NCBI RefSeq assembly: GCF_004342725.1
Contig: NZ_SMCP01000006.1
Location: forward strand, 1 to 64,000
Source of the DNA: Testudinibacter aquarius
GTDB lineage: Bacteria; Pseudomonadota; Gammaproteobacteria; Enterobacterales; Pasteurellaceae
Direction: 5' to 3'
Length of the DNA stretch: 64,000 nt
Under the pieces are notes generated by a model, which worked only from the letters and a program-made list of their open reading frames with translations, made no database searches and was not told where the DNA came from. The first letter of the stretch is position 1. Each line of letters begins with the position of its first letter. A program made the translations under genes and the position numbers. This document shows, one piece after another, positions 21,109 to 30,898 of the stretch.

Positions 21109-21798
21109 ATGTCAACAGAGTTAAATTTCCTGGCACTTTTTTTAGATGCAAGTGTGATCGTACAGATTGTAATCGCAATCTTGATCCTTTTTTCTATTAT
21201 GTCATGGGCTATTATTATTCAGCGCAGCGGTATTTTGCGCCAAGCGTTAAAATCTTCTGCCAGCTTTGAAGATCGTTTCTGGTCAGGTGAAGATTTAAAT
21301 AAACTGTATGAAGGCATGGATAACCGCCGTGATGGCTTAAGTGGCAGCGAACAAATTTTTTATGTTGGTTTCAAAGAGTTTTTGCGTCTGCAACAAACGG
21401 CGTCAAGCACACCGGAATCGATTATTCAAGGAACGAGCCGTGCAATGAATCTGACCTTGAACCGTGAAATCGAAGATGTAGAAAACCGTATTCCGTTTTT
21501 GGCAACTGTTGCGTCGATCAGCCCATATATCGGGTTATTCGGTACAGTATGGGGAATTATGCACGCATTTATGGCACTGAGTAATGTGAAACAAGCCACC
21601 TTGCAAATGGTTGCGCCGGGGATCGCAGAAGCGTTGATTGCCACTGCAATTGGTTTGTTTGCTGCAATTCCGGCAGTAATGGCATATAACCGTTTGAGTT
21701 TGCGTGTCAGCAAATTGGAGCAGAACTATGCCAACTTTATCGATGAATTCACGACAATTTTACATCGTCAGGCTTTTGCTAAAAAAAGCGTTAATTAA
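21109..21798 (+). CDS. tolQ: Tol-Pal proton channel subunit TolQ
   Basis: A 229-residue inner-membrane protein of the MotA/TolQ/ExbB family. It has three membrane spans: near residues 13-35 ([15 protein letters not shown]), 130-155 ([22 protein letters not shown]) and 165-190 ([24 protein letters not shown]). With TolR it uses the proton gradient to energise TolA during division. The ATG at 21109 is chosen over an upstream TTG. Confidence 0.96.
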   Translation: MSTELNFLALFLDASVIVQIVIAILILFSIMSWAIIIQRSGILRQALKSSASFEDRFWSGEDLNKLYEGMDNRRDGLSGSEQIFYVGFKEFLRLQQTASSTPESIIQGTSRAMNLTLNREIEDVENRIPFLATVASISPYIGLFGTVWGIMHAFMALSNVKQATLQMVAPGIAEALIATAIGLFAAIPAVMAYNRLSLRVSKLEQNYANFIDEFTTILHRQAFAKKSVN

Positions 21799-21835
21799 TT
21801 TCCGCACAGCGTATCGTAAAGTATAAGAGGATAGT

Positions 21836-22258
21836 ATGTCATACAGACGCAAACGTCGTGATATGAAGTCGGAAATTAATATTGTTCCGTTTCTGGATGT
21901 GTTATTGGTGTTACTGTTGATTTTTATGGCGACAGCGCCAATTATTAGCCAGAGTGTGCAGGTTGAATTGCCGGATTCGGTGGATAGTCAGTCGGTTTCC
22001 AATGAAGATAAAACACCCATTATTTTAGAAGTCGCGGGTGTCGGCAGCTACACGTTGGCGATCAACGGTGAACGACATGAGAATTTAACCGAGCAGATGG
22101 TGACCGAAATGGCAAAACAAGAGTTTGATAAAGATAACAACAGCTTGTTTTTAGTCGGTGGTGCAAAAGAAGCACCTTATGAAGAGGTGATCAAAGCTTT
22201 GAATTTGTTGCATCTTGCCGGTATTAAATCCGTCGGCTTAATGACCAACCCTTTATAA
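21836..22258 (+). CDS. tolR: Tol-Pal proton channel subunit TolR
   Basis: A 140-residue protein of the ExbD/TolR family. After a basic N-terminus (SYRRKRRDMKSEINIVPFLD) comes one membrane span, VLLVLLLIFMATAPIISQ, preceded by the conserved Asp that carries protons. The periplasmic domain ends with LLHLAGIKSVGLMTNPL, typical of TolR. Confidence 0.96.
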   Translation: MSYRRKRRDMKSEINIVPFLDVLLVLLLIFMATAPIISQSVQVELPDSVDSQSVSNEDKTPIILEVAGVGSYTLAINGERHENLTEQMVTEMAKQEFDKDNNSLFLVGGAKEAPYEEVIKALNLLHLAGIKSVGLMTNPL

Positions 22259-22280
22259 TAGAATAATCAAGGGATCAACG

Positions 22281-23501
22281 GTGCAGACTGAGAAAAAACA
22301 GAAATTAAATCGTGCAGTTTTGATTTCAACTATCCTGCATGGACTGCTGTTCGGAATCCTGATTTTAGGATCCTTATGGTATAAATATATGCCGGCTGCC
22401 GGTGGTGGCGAGGGTGAAGGCGAGGTTATGGGTGCTGTGATGGTAGATACCGGATCGGCAGCGCAAGAGTGGGGACGCATTCAACAGCAACAAAAAGGAG
22501 ATGTTGAAAAAGCCAAACGTGAAGAGTTGGAGCAGCGCGCCCAAGAGCAAGAGAAAAAACAGCAGGAGCAGCAGCGCCTGTTACAAGAACAGCAACGACA
22601 AGAGCAACAACGACAAGAGCAGCAGGCAAAAGCTGAGCAAGCTAAACAAGAACAAGCGAAGCAAGAACAGCTAAAACAAGAGCAGGCAAAGCAAGAAGAG
22701 ATTGCTCGCCAACAGCGTATAGCCAAAGAGGCTGAAGCCAAACGCATTGCAGAACAGGCAAAATTGAAAGCGGATGCGGAAGCAAAACGTTTGGAGGCTG
22801 CGGCTAAAATAAAGGCAGAGCAAGAAGCACAGGCGGAAGCAGCTAAGGCAAAAGCAAGTGCGGAAGCTAAAGCACAAGCAGAAGCTAAGGCGAAAGCAGA
22901 GGCGGACGCTAAAGCCAAAGCACAGCAAAAAGCACAAGAAGACGCTAAAATAAAAGCCGCAGCAGAAGCCAAGGCAAAAGCGGATGTGGAAGCCAAAAGT
23001 AAAGCAGAGGCTGCGGCAAAAGCCAAAGCAGAAGCTGCTGCAAAAGCTAAAGCAGAAGCCGCTGCTAAAGCGAAAGCGGCAGCAGAAAAAGCATCACAGC
23101 AAGCGGCATTAGATGATTTTATGAACAGTGGAACCATCGGTGGCGGTTCAAGTCGTAGCGGTGGTAACCAAAACCAAGGCGGAACAACAGGCAGTGGCGC
23201 CGGCAGGGTAAGTGGAGCTGATGGGGCGCGTGTCGGTGATGAATATGCCGGTTTGATCAAACGTGCTATCAACCGCAATTTTAGAGGTGATAGAGCAGCT
23301 TTGTTAGGTAAAGTATGCAATATCAAAATTTCACTGGCAAGAGATGGAACGATTTTGGATTATCAGAAAGTTTCCGGCACAGATGATATTTGTGTTCCGG
23401 CATTAAGAGCGGTTGCGGCAACCAAAAAAGTACCACCACCTCCTTCTGATGCAGTGTATGATAAGTATAAAAATCCATTGATTGCCTTTGATTTAAAATA
23501 A
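22281..23501 (+). CDS. tolA: Tol-Pal linker protein TolA
   Basis: A 406-residue protein spanning the periplasm. It has one N-terminal membrane helix (AVLISTILHGLLFGILILGSLWY), a very long Gln/Lys/Glu/Ala-rich helical domain (about residues 75-270, with runs of EQQRQ and AAAKAKAE repeats), a Gly/Ser linker, and a C-terminal domain starting DEYAGLIKRAINRNF that binds TolB, Pal and porins. The start is GTG at 22281. A 281-codon Ala/Ser-rich frame on the other strand is a composition shadow. Confidence 0.96.
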   Translation: MQTEKKQKLNRAVLISTILHGLLFGILILGSLWYKYMPAAGGGEGEGEVMGAVMVDTGSAAQEWGRIQQQQKGDVEKAKREELEQRAQEQEKKQQEQQRLLQEQQRQEQQRQEQQAKAEQAKQEQAKQEQLKQEQAKQEEIARQQRIAKEAEAKRIAEQAKLKADAEAKRLEAAAKIKAEQEAQAEAAKAKASAEAKAQAEAKAKAEADAKAKAQQKAQEDAKIKAAAEAKAKADVEAKSKAEAAAKAKAEAAAKAKAEAAAKAKAAAEKASQQAALDDFMNSGTIGGGSSRSGGNQNQGGTTGSGAGRVSGADGARVGDEYAGLIKRAINRNFRGDRAALLGKVCNIKISLARDGTILDYQKVSGTDDICVPALRAVAATKKVPPPPSDAVYDKYKNPLIAFDLK

Positions 23502-23532
23502 ACGTGATTAACGACCTTGATAGGGGATTTAA

Positions 23533-24837
23533 ATGAAATATATGACTCGAATAGTGAGCTTTTTTGCTGTTGTGTTGTTGTTACTCAGCCACACCGTTCG
23601 TGCCGAAGAAGTACGAATAGTGATTGATGAAGCGGTGGAAGGGGCACAACCTATAGCTGTGGTTCCATTCAAATGGAATGGTCCAGGTTCAGCACCGGCG
23701 GATATTGCAGACATTATTGCGGCAGATCTCAGATATAGCGGTAAATTTAATCCCATTCCGGTGAGCAGAATGCCACAAACTCCATCTGCAGCGTCAGAGG
23801 TTAATCCGCAAGCTTGGGCTGCGCTGGGTATCAGCGAAGTCGTAGTTGGACAGATCACCCCGACAGGTGCGGGTTATAATATTGCCTATCAGCTGGTAGA
23901 TACCATTGGTAATGGCGGTGTAGGGTCGGTCTTGCAGCAAAACAGCTATACGATCCCGAATAACAAGCAGTTACGTTATGGTGCGCATACTGTGAGTGAT
24001 GAAGTTTTTGAAAAACTGACCACTATTCGTGGTGCGTTCAGAACCCGTATTGCTTATGTAGTACAACGCAATGGTGGCTCTACCCCTTATGAGCTGCAAG
24101 TTTCAGATTATGACGGTTTTAATCAATTTGTGGTTAACCGCAGCTCGCAGCCGATAATGTCTCCAAGCTGGTCAGCCGATGGTAAACAATTGGCATATGT
24201 TAGTTTTGAGAATAAAAAATCACAATTAGTGGTACAAGATTTAGGCTCCGGCTCACGCAGAGTGGTTTCCTCCAGTCCGCGACATAATGGCGCTCCGGCA
24301 TTTTCGCCGGACGGATCGCGCTTGGCATTTGCCTCTTCGCGTGATGGACAATTGAATATTTATGTGATGAATTTGGCTTCGGGTCAAACCAGTCAATTAA
24401 CCAGTGGTGCAGGTAATAATACCGAGCCTAGTTGGTCGCCGGACGGACAATCGATTGTCTTTACCTCCGACCGTGGCGGTAGTCCGCAGGTTTATATGAT
24501 GAGTGCTTATGGTGGCGGTGCCAGTTATGTCGGTGCCGGCGGCAGAAGTTACAGTGGTCAGATTACTTCTGACGGCAAATATCTGATTATGATTTCGGCT
24601 GATCATATCGTTAAAAAAGATTTGGCAACAGGAAGCGTAGAGGTTTTGGGTTCGACGTTTTTGGACGAAAGTCCGAGTGTATCCCCTAACGGAACCATGA
24701 TCATTTATAGCTCTACACAAGGGCTGGGGAAAGTGTTACAATTGGTGTCCGCTGACGGACGCTTTAAAGCAAGGTTACCAGGTGCAGGCGGGCAAATTAA
24801 GTTCCCGGCTTGGTCTCCATTTCTAACTAAAAAGTAG
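23533..24837 (+). CDS. tolB: Tol-Pal periplasmic beta-propeller TolB
   Basis: A 434-residue periplasmic protein with a signal peptide ending RAEE. The N-terminal domain ([22 protein letters not shown]) binds TolA; the C-terminal six-bladed propeller shows repeated '[13 protein letters not shown]', '[14 protein letters not shown]' and '[14 protein letters not shown]' blades. It binds Pal and TolA in the trans-envelope complex. Pal follows 26 bp later. Confidence 0.97.
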   Translation: MKYMTRIVSFFAVVLLLLSHTVRAEEVRIVIDEAVEGAQPIAVVPFKWNGPGSAPADIADIIAADLRYSGKFNPIPVSRMPQTPSAASEVNPQAWAALGISEVVVGQITPTGAGYNIAYQLVDTIGNGGVGSVLQQNSYTIPNNKQLRYGAHTVSDEVFEKLTTIRGAFRTRIAYVVQRNGGSTPYELQVSDYDGFNQFVVNRSSQPIMSPSWSADGKQLAYVSFENKKSQLVVQDLGSGSRRVVSSSPRHNGAPAFSPDGSRLAFASSRDGQLNIYVMNLASGQTSQLTSGAGNNTEPSWSPDGQSIVFTSDRGGSPQVYMMSAYGGGASYVGAGGRSYSGQITSDGKYLIMISADHIVKKDLATGSVEVLGSTFLDESPSVSPNGTMIIYSSTQGLGKVLQLVSADGRFKARLPGAGGQIKFPAWSPFLTKK

Positions 24838-24863
24838 TATCTTATAAACTAAGGAGTAATAAA

Positions 24864-25319
24864 ATGAAAAAACTTGCAAAAGTTTTGATGGTAGCTGCAC
24901 CTGCATTCGTATTAGCTGCATGTAGCAGCTCTTCCGATGATTCTGCTGCGAAAGGTCAATTATTCGGTAACTATACCGCTGAAGATTTACAACAGCGTTA
25001 TAACACTGTGTATTTCGGCTTTGATCAATACAGCATTGAAGGCCAATACCAACAACTTTTAGATGCACATTCTCTATACTTGACTGCTACTCCAGCAAGC
25101 AAAGTATTAGTAGAAGGTAATACCGATGAGCGTGGTACTCCAGAGTACAACATTGCATTGGGCCAACGTCGTGCAGACGCAGTAGTAAATTATCTGACTG
25201 GTAAAGGCGTGTCTGGTTCACAACTTTCTACCGTTTCTTACGGTGAAGAAAAACCAGCTGTTTTAGGTCACACTGAAGCAGATTACGCTAAAAACCGTCG
25301 TGCAGTGTTAGCATACTAA
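24864..25319 (+). CDS. pal: Peptidoglycan-associated lipoprotein Pal (P6-like)
   Basis: A 151-residue outer-membrane lipoprotein. A lipobox LAAC with the lipidated Cys near residue 20 is followed by SSSSDDS. The OmpA-like domain has [36 protein letters not shown] and SYGEEKPAV, which bind diaminopimelate of peptidoglycan. It closely resembles P6 of Haemophilus. The operon ends with a strong terminator. Confidence 0.98.
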   Translation: MKKLAKVLMVAAPAFVLAACSSSSDDSAAKGQLFGNYTAEDLQQRYNTVYFGFDQYSIEGQYQQLLDAHSLYLTATPASKVLVEGNTDERGTPEYNIALGQRRADAVVNYLTGKGVSGSQLSTVSYGEEKPAVLGHTEADYAKNRRAVLAY

Positions 25320-25353
25320 TTTATCAGTATTGCAATAAACTGAAAGATAGGAC

Positions 25354-25383
25354 AACCCTGATATTTTTATCAGGGTTTTTTAT
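25354..25383 (+). terminator. Terminator of the tol-pal operon
   Basis: AACCCTGATA-TTTT-TATCAGGGTT, a perfect 10-bp stem, followed by TTTTTATTTT, 34 bp after the pal stop codon. A textbook factor-independent terminator. Confidence 0.9.
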
Positions 25384-25400
25384 TTTGCTGCTATAGAATT

Positions 25401-25468
25401 AGGGTCTGTTGATCTTTGTTTATATTTTAAACGACAGCTCAAAATATAAACAAAGATCAACAGACCCT
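25401..25468. repeat. 68-bp perfect palindromic mini-element
   Basis: A perfect inverted repeat with 28-bp arms starting AGGGTCTGTTGATCTTTG and a 12-base centre AAACGACAGCTC. The arms match the ends of the 267-bp element at 4601-4867, so this is a copy with its interior removed. ATT stands directly on both sides, a possible 3-bp target duplication. Confidence 0.8.
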
Positions 25469-25555
25469 ATTGTTTGGGGAATCAGCGAAATTAAAAACAA
25501 GATTGCTGATATTGTAGATAAATCAGGCAGCCGGAAAAAAAATCAAAATTTTTGA

Positions 25556-25583
25556 TTGATAACTTTCGCAAAATGAGTATTAT
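25556..25583 (+). promoter_or_regulatory. Promoter of the tRNA-Lys cluster
   Basis: TTGATA at 25556-25561 and TATTAT at 25578-25583, with a 16-bp spacer, lie about 20 bp before the first tRNA-Lys. It probably drives all four tRNA genes. Confidence 0.6.
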
Positions 25584-25603
25584 AGTGCCTCGTTACAAAC
25601 GAG

Positions 25604-25679
25604 GGGTCGTTAGCTCAGTCGGTAGAGCAGCGGACTTTTAATCCGTTGGTCGAAGGTTCGAATCCTTCACGACCCACCA
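25604..25679 (+). tRNA. tRNA-Lys (anticodon TTT), copy 1
   Basis: A 76-nt cloverleaf starting GGGTCGTTAGCTCAGTCGG, with anticodon loop CTTTTAA (anticodon TTT), T-arm GGTTCGAATCC and encoded CCA. First of four identical copies in tandem. Confidence 0.97.
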
Positions 25680-25705
25680 CTCGACTTGTAATCACTATTT
25701 AATGT

Positions 25706-25781
25706 GGGTCGTTAGCTCAGTCGGTAGAGCAGCGGACTTTTAATCCGTTGGTCGAAGGTTCGAATCCTTCACGACCCACCA
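25706..25781 (+). tRNA. tRNA-Lys (anticodon TTT), copy 2
   Basis: Identical 76-nt copy of the preceding gene with encoded CCA; the 26-bp spacer differs from the later spacers. Confidence 0.97.
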
Positions 25782-25802
25782 CTAAATTGCAATCTCCCAA
25801 GC

Positions 25803-25878
25803 GGGTCGTTAGCTCAGTCGGTAGAGCAGCGGACTTTTAATCCGTTGGTCGAAGGTTCGAATCCTTCACGACCCACCA
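25803..25878 (+). tRNA. tRNA-Lys (anticodon TTT), copy 3
   Basis: Identical 76-nt copy. The spacer before it (TAAATTGCAATCTCCCAA) is nearly the same as the spacer before copy 4, which points to recent tandem duplication. Confidence 0.97.
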
Positions 25879-25900
25879 CTTAAATTGCAATCCCCCAAAT

Positions 25901-25976
25901 GGGTCGTTAGCTCAGTCGGTAGAGCAGCGGACTTTTAATCCGTTGGTCGAAGGTTCGAATCCTTCACGACCCACCA
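25901..25976 (+). tRNA. tRNA-Lys (anticodon TTT), copy 4
   Basis: Identical 76-nt copy, last of the array, with encoded CCA. Confidence 0.97.
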
Positions 25977-26130
25977 CTTCATTTTTATGTTGTTTCTTCT
26001 ATAAGCTATTTTATTTGCTAATTTTGCTTAACATTGTGATATAGCTCATTATTTTTTATCATTCAAGTGATTATGGCAATAAATAGGCATATAATGGCTG
26101 ACGACTATTTTTTACAAAAGGACAGTCTGA

Positions 26131-27789
26131 ATGTTCGCCATCACCGAAGCCTATAAGAGCGGCCTATTTTCTCGAAAACATTGGTTAAATAATATTATCG
26201 CCGGCGTGATTGTCGGTATTGTTGCGTTGCCATTGGCGATGGCGTTTGCGATTGCCTCCGGTGCGAAGCCGGAGCAAGGGATTTATACCTCGATTATTGC
26301 CGGGTTTTGTACTACCGTTTTTGGCGGCAGTCGCTTACAGATTAGCGGACCGACCGGCGCTTTCATCGTGGTACTTGCCGGTATTACTGCGCAGTATGGG
26401 ATTGAGGGATTGCAAATCGCGACCTTGATGGCGGGGGTTATTTTATTGGCTTTCGGGCTAAGTAAAATGGGCGCCATCATCAAATATATTCCTGCGCCGG
26501 TGATTGTCGGATTTACAGCCGGGATTGCAGTGATTATTTGGATCGGACAATGGAAGGATTTTTTTGGTTTACCGGCAGTCGAGGGTGTTCATTTTCATGA
26601 AAAATTGTGGAATTTGTTGCAGGTACTGCCACAATTTCATCCGACAACCGCACTTTTAGCTATTTTGGCGTTATTTGTCGTTTTATACAGTTCGTACATC
26701 CCCGGCTTGAAGCGCATTCCGGGTCCCTTGATTGCATTATTATTGATCAGTATTGTCCAGTTTATCTTTCAATTTGACGGCGTCAGAACCATCGGCACTG
26801 CCTTTGGTGGTATTCCGCAGGGGCTACCTGAATTTAAGCTGCCGAGTGTGAGTTGGACAAAAATAATTGAGTTAATCGGCCCGGCGTTTACCATCGCAAT
26901 GTTAGGCGCAATTGAATCGCTGTTATCGGCGGTGGTCGCTGATGGTATGGCGGGTACGCGGCACAACTCCAATCAAGAGCTGGTCGGGCAGGGGATCGCC
27001 AATATTGCGGCGCCGCTGTTTGGTGGATTCGCTGCCACCGGCGCAATTGCACGTACCGCTACCAATATCCGCAACGGCGCAACCAGCCCGCTTGCCGGCA
27101 TTGTCCATTCGATTACGCTGATTGTGATTTTACTGGTGCTGGCACCTTTGGCAGTGCATATCCCATTAGCCGTATTGTCGGCGATTCTGTTTGTGGTGGC
27201 TTGGAATATGAGCGAAGCCAAGCGGTTTATTAAAATGATCAAGCGTGCGCCGAAAAGCGATGTCGCGATTTTGCTGATTACCTTTGGTTTAACCGTGTTT
27301 GCCGATTTAGTGGTAGCGGTGAACATCGGTGTGATTCTTGCCACGCTGCTATTTTTGCGGCGCATGGCAGGCAGCGTTGAAGTCAAGCGGGTATCGCAAG
27401 CCGATTTATTGGCGCACACCGGCGAAGAGGCGCTGCCGGAAGAGTTGTTGGTTTTCACCGTGGACGGGCCTTTTTTCTTTGGGGCGGTCGAAAATTTTGA
27501 TCGAGCTTTAGCAGACAGTCAGACCTATCCGAAATATTTGATTATCCGCCTAAAATGGGTGCCGTTTATTGATATGACCGGCATTCAGAGTTTAGAGAAT
27601 GTGATTGGTAATTTGCAGCGACAAGGGGTGAACGTAATGCTATCCGGTGCAAATTATAGTGTTACCCAGAAATTGCGACGGGGTGGTATTATTCAACTGA
27701 TTGGTGAGCATAATATGTTTAAACTGTTTGATGATGCGTTGCGCACTGCACAAAGCGAGCTAAAACAGCTTGAGGATAGTCAGCAATAA
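26131..27789 (+). CDS. SulP-family anion (probably sulfate) permease
   Basis: A 552-residue SulP/SLC26 transporter. It has 10 or more hydrophobic segments; GVIVGIVALPLAMAFAIASG (residues ~25-44), QGIYTSIIAG and the signature 'SGPTGAFIVVLAGI' are typical. The C-terminal STAS domain is around residues 440-540 (YLIIRLKWVPFIDMTGIQSLE). The family moves sulfate, bicarbonate and other anions; the adjoining sulfate-assimilation genes favour sulfate, but that is inference. It converges with cysA across a paired uptake signal. Confidence 0.88.
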   Translation: MFAITEAYKSGLFSRKHWLNNIIAGVIVGIVALPLAMAFAIASGAKPEQGIYTSIIAGFCTTVFGGSRLQISGPTGAFIVVLAGITAQYGIEGLQIATLMAGVILLAFGLSKMGAIIKYIPAPVIVGFTAGIAVIIWIGQWKDFFGLPAVEGVHFHEKLWNLLQVLPQFHPTTALLAILALFVVLYSSYIPGLKRIPGPLIALLLISIVQFIFQFDGVRTIGTAFGGIPQGLPEFKLPSVSWTKIIELIGPAFTIAMLGAIESLLSAVVADGMAGTRHNSNQELVGQGIANIAAPLFGGFAATGAIARTATNIRNGATSPLAGIVHSITLIVILLVLAPLAVHIPLAVLSAILFVVAWNMSEAKRFIKMIKRAPKSDVAILLITFGLTVFADLVVAVNIGVILATLLFLRRMAGSVEVKRVSQADLLAHTGEEALPEELLVFTVDGPFFFGAVENFDRALADSQTYPKYLIIRLKWVPFIDMTGIQSLENVIGNLQRQGVNVMLSGANYSVTQKLRRGGIIQLIGEHNMFKLFDDALRTAQSELKQLEDSQQ

Positions 27790-27793
27790 ATAG

Positions 27794-27819
27794 CCAAGTG
27801 CGGTTTTGACCGCACTTGG
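27794..27819. terminator. Bidirectional terminator from paired uptake signals
   Basis: CCAAGTGCGGT-TTTG-ACCGCACTTGG, a perfect 11-bp stem between the convergent SulP and cysA genes. It would end transcription from both sides. Confidence 0.7.
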
Positions 27820-27831
27820 TCATCTCAAATA

Positions 27832-28902
27832 TTATAAATTCATATTCTGGAACAGATTCAAGTTATCCGGAATCAAAAATACGGTTTCGCCCAGTTGGTA
27901 TTGCTGTTGTTGGAATTGGGCTTGGGTCAGCAGCACCTCAATCGGCTGTTGGCTTTGGCTGCTGTGGATCTCCACCCGGGTTAAAAAACCGATATTGTAG
28001 ATGTGGCTGATTTCGCCTTTCGCCAACGCATTGTTGCTGTGACGTGATAATGTCAACTCATACGGGCGCACATAAGCGGTGGTTGAGCCGTGGTTGTGGT
28101 TTGGTTTGCCGTTGGCTTTTATTTGATGGACAAACTCACCGATAATTAGCTGATCTTGTTGCAGATGTCCGTGAAACACATTGTTATCGCCGACAAATTC
28201 GGTCACAAATTCGGTTTGTGGCGCATAGTAAATATTCCGTGGCAGATCCACTTGTTCGACTCTACCTTGATTCATCACGACCACCCGATCCGAGACTTCT
28301 AACGCTTCTTCTTGATCGTGGGTAACAAAAACGGTGGTAATATTCAATTCGTGTTGCAACGTGCGCAGCCAGCGGCGCAAGGTTTTGCGCACTTGGGCGT
28401 CTAACGCCCCGAAGGGTTCATCCAGCAGCAGTACTTCAGGCTTCACAGCCAAGGCACGAGCCAACGCAACCCGTTGTCGCTGTCCGCCGGAGAGTTGATC
28501 GGGATACGACTGTGCCAAATGTTCCAATTTCACCAACTGTAGCAGCTTGAACACCCGATCCGCAATCTCGGCTTTACTGGGACGCACACGGCGTGGCTGC
28601 ACTTGTAAACCAAATGCCACATTATCAAAAATCGTCATCTGGCGAAACAGCGCATAGTGTTGAAACACAAACCCGACTTTGCGTTGGGCGGCGCTCAGTT
28701 CGGTGACCTCACGCTTGGCAAACCAAATCTTGCCCGAATCGGCAAAATCCAAACCGGCGATAATGCGCAATAATGACGTTTTGCCGCAGCCGCTTGGACC
28801 AAGCAATGCCGTCAACTCGCCGACATTGAGTTCCAGATTAATATTCTTTAAGGCGGCAAAATCGCCAAAATGTTTATTTAAATTTTGAATCGTCACAGAC
28901 AT
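27832..28902 (-). CDS. cysA: Sulfate/thiosulfate ABC transporter ATPase CysA
   Basis: A 356-residue ATPase that powers sulfate import through CysTW. Walker [10 protein letters not shown] near residues 34-42, Q-loop FVFQHYALF, signature LSGGQRQR near 135-142, Walker [13 protein letters not shown] and the switch His in [10 protein letters not shown]. The C-terminal part beyond ~240 is the regulatory TOBE region. Last gene of the leftward cysT-cysW-cysA unit, 9 bp after cysW. Confidence 0.95.
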   Translation of the reverse strand: MSVTIQNLNKHFGDFAALKNINLELNVGELTALLGPSGCGKTSLLRIIAGLDFADSGKIWFAKREVTELSAAQRKVGFVFQHYALFRQMTIFDNVAFGLQVQPRRVRPSKAEIADRVFKLLQLVKLEHLAQSYPDQLSGGQRQRVALARALAVKPEVLLLDEPFGALDAQVRKTLRRWLRTLQHELNITTVFVTHDQEEALEVSDRVVVMNQGRVEQVDLPRNIYYAPQTEFVTEFVGDNNVFHGHLQQDQLIIGEFVHQIKANGKPNHNHGSTTAYVRPYELTLSRHSNNALAKGEISHIYNIGFLTRVEIHSSQSQQPIEVLLTQAQFQQQQYQLGETVFLIPDNLNLFQNMNL

Positions 28903-28911
28903 ATTTTTTCC

Positions 28912-29793
28912 TTAAACCGCACTTTCAATCGCCGTGTCAGGCAGATAATCGCTTAATCGAGTGTGTTGTTGCCGTTTTCTTCGTTGCAGGTAGGCCACTA
29001 CATTTTGTAATAACAGGGTCAGAATGGCGAGCAATGCCAACAAACTGGCGCAGGCAAAAGCCGCAGTAAATTGATATTCGTTATAGAGAATTTCAACGTG
29101 CAACGGAATGGTGTTGGTTTGGTTGCGGATGTGTCCCGAGACCACGCTGACTGCCCCGAATTCGCCCATCGCCCGTGCATTGGCGAGAATGGCGCCATAG
29201 AGTAGCGGCCATTTGATTTTCGGCAGCGTGACTCGGAAAAAAATCGCCCAAAATGAGGCGCCTAATGTGAGTGCCGCCTGTTCTTCACTGTTGCCTAAGC
29301 TTTTCAACGTCGGCAGCAGTGATTTCACCACCAACGGAAAGGTGACGAACAGGGTTGCTAATACTATGCCTGGCAAGGCGAAAATCACTTCGATGTCGTT
29401 GGCGTCCAGCCATGAGCCAAATAAACCATTTATCCCAAACAGCAACACCAGCATTAACCCCGCCACCACCGGCGAAACCGACAGTGGCAAGTCAATTAAC
29501 GTGGTGAGAAGATTTTTACCTTTAAAATCAAAATTGCTTAGCAACCATGCCATCACTAAACCAAAAAATACATTGAGTGGGAGCGAAATCAACGCGACCA
29601 GTAACGTTAATTTAATGGCATTCAAGGCTTCGGTTTCCTGCAGCGCGAGCCAAAAGGTCGGCAAACCTGCGGCTAAGGCTTGATAAAAAATCGCCAACAG
29701 TGGTACGAGCAACAGCATGGTTAAAAACAGCAGGCTGATGCCAATCAACAACCAGCGCCAATAGCGGTTTTCTTGATATTGTGGGTGAATCAT
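28912..29793 (-). CDS. cysW: Sulfate/thiosulfate ABC permease CysW
   Basis: A 293-residue inner-membrane permease with about six spans. The EAA loop is visible near residues 190-210 (EEQAALTLGASFWAIFFRVTLPKIKW), where CysA docks. GEFGAVSVVSGHIRNQTNTIPLHVEILYNEY is typical of CysW. It lies 10 bp after cysT. Confidence 0.94.
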   Translation of the reverse strand: MIHPQYQENRYWRWLLIGISLLFLTMLLLVPLLAIFYQALAAGLPTFWLALQETEALNAIKLTLLVALISLPLNVFFGLVMAWLLSNFDFKGKNLLTTLIDLPLSVSPVVAGLMLVLLFGINGLFGSWLDANDIEVIFALPGIVLATLFVTFPLVVKSLLPTLKSLGNSEEQAALTLGASFWAIFFRVTLPKIKWPLLYGAILANARAMGEFGAVSVVSGHIRNQTNTIPLHVEILYNEYQFTAAFACASLLALLAILTLLLQNVVAYLQRRKRQQHTRLSDYLPDTAIESAV

Positions 29794-29803
29794 CTTGACC
29801 TCG

Positions 29804-30637
29804 TTATTTGCTGAGTGTGTGACGGTTGAGATACCACTGCCACAAATTGACTGTCAGCAGCAATAAAAAGGCAAGCAGCAACATCAAAAATGCCACGGCT
29901 GCCGCCCCTTGCATATCGTAAATATCCAATTTAGACATAATAATCAGCGGCGCAATTTCCGAGACCAGCGGAAGATTGCCGGCGATAAAAATCACTGAAC
30001 CGTATTCGCCGAGCGAGCGTGCCAAGCCCATTCCTGCCCCGCCGATCAACGCCGGATAAAGTGCGGGTAAGATCACTCGGCGCACAATGGTAAAGCGATT
30101 GGCTCCTAAAGTGGTTGCCGCCTCTTCCAGCGAGCTGTCCAATTCACTCAACAGCGGTTGTACCGCACGCACAATAAACGGAAAACTGACGAAGACCAAC
30201 GCAATGGCAATGCCTAGTGGCGTGAAGGCGATTTTGATGCCGAGCGGCGCAAACAGCTGGCCGAATAAACCGTTCGGTGCATATAAACTGGCCAGTACGA
30301 TGCCGGCAACGGCGGTCGGCAATGCAAACGGCAGATCGATCAGCGCATTGAGCAATGCTTTGCCTCTGAATTGATAGCGCACCAACACCCAGGCGACGAT
30401 CGTGCCGAAAACCACATTCAGCATGGTGGCAAACAGTGCCAGCTTTAATGACAGCCCGATCGAGGCAAGCACCCGTTGATTGGTCACGGTCTGCCAAAAT
30501 TGATGCCACTCTAATTGAAGAGTGGTCAGCAACAGCATCACAAACGGCAAAATGACCATGCCGCCGACCCACAACAGGGTAATCGTCAAACTGCTTTTAA
30601 AACCGGGCAATACCGCACTTGTCTTCAACCATTTCAT
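29804..30637 (-). CDS. cysT: Sulfate/thiosulfate ABC permease CysT (CysU)
   Basis: A 277-residue permease partner of CysW. The first cytosolic stretch ends VLPGFKSSLTITLLW, typical of CysT, and the EAA loop is EEAATTLGANRFTIVRRVILPALYPAL followed by SLGEYGSVIFIAGN. An in-frame GTG at 30649 would add four residues; the ATG at 30637 is chosen. First gene of the leftward transporter unit, divergent from sbp. Confidence 0.93.
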   Translation of the reverse strand: MKWLKTSAVLPGFKSSLTITLLWVGGMVILPFVMLLLTTLQLEWHQFWQTVTNQRVLASIGLSLKLALFATMLNVVFGTIVAWVLVRYQFRGKALLNALIDLPFALPTAVAGIVLASLYAPNGLFGQLFAPLGIKIAFTPLGIAIALVFVSFPFIVRAVQPLLSELDSSLEEAATTLGANRFTIVRRVILPALYPALIGGAGMGLARSLGEYGSVIFIAGNLPLVSEIAPLIIMSKLDIYDMQGAAAVAFLMLLLAFLLLLTVNLWQWYLNRHTLSK

Positions 30638-30780
30638 GCCGTTATCCACTTCTTCAGAATCTTATGGCGTATCACTATGGCGGAGCAAAAACCAATAAGC
30701 AAAGAACATAAAATTCTCATTTATTACTAAAAAGAATAACAAGTTGCAAAAACAAGCGGTTTAGTTCTTATAGTCGAAAA

Positions 30781-30836
30781 CCAACTAATTTATAACTTTT
30801 TATTATTTTTCGGCATAAACGAATTATTTTATAACT
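30781..30836. promoter_or_regulatory. Duplicated AT-rich motif between cysT and sbp
   Basis: CCAACTAATTTATAACT at 30781-30797 and CGAATTATTTTATAACT at 30820-30836 are direct repeats of 17 bp with a few mismatches, 39 bp apart. They lie between the divergent sulfate units (249-bp gap). This is where a CysB-type activator would be expected to bind; that role is inferred. Confidence 0.35.
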
Positions 30837-30898
30837 ATCCCCCATAGTCATCAGCCGAATACCGTGTCGGTTCAGTCAATTGAAAATGGTCTTAAGAC

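Noticed and set aside
22481-23326. 281-codon open frame opposite tolA
   Set aside because: It is Ala/Ser/Cys/Phe-rich antisense of the biased TolA helical domain, with no ribosome site or family feature.
25604-25976. Regular array of ~76-bp repeats with ~22-26-bp spacers, CRISPR-like at first sight
   Set aside because: The repeats are complete tRNA-Lys genes with cloverleaf, TTT anticodon and CCA; two spacers are near copies of each other.
30144-30572. 142-codon frame overlapping cysT on the same strand
   Set aside because: Wrong phase inside a clear permease gene, with Arg/Cys/His-rich composition typical of a shadow.
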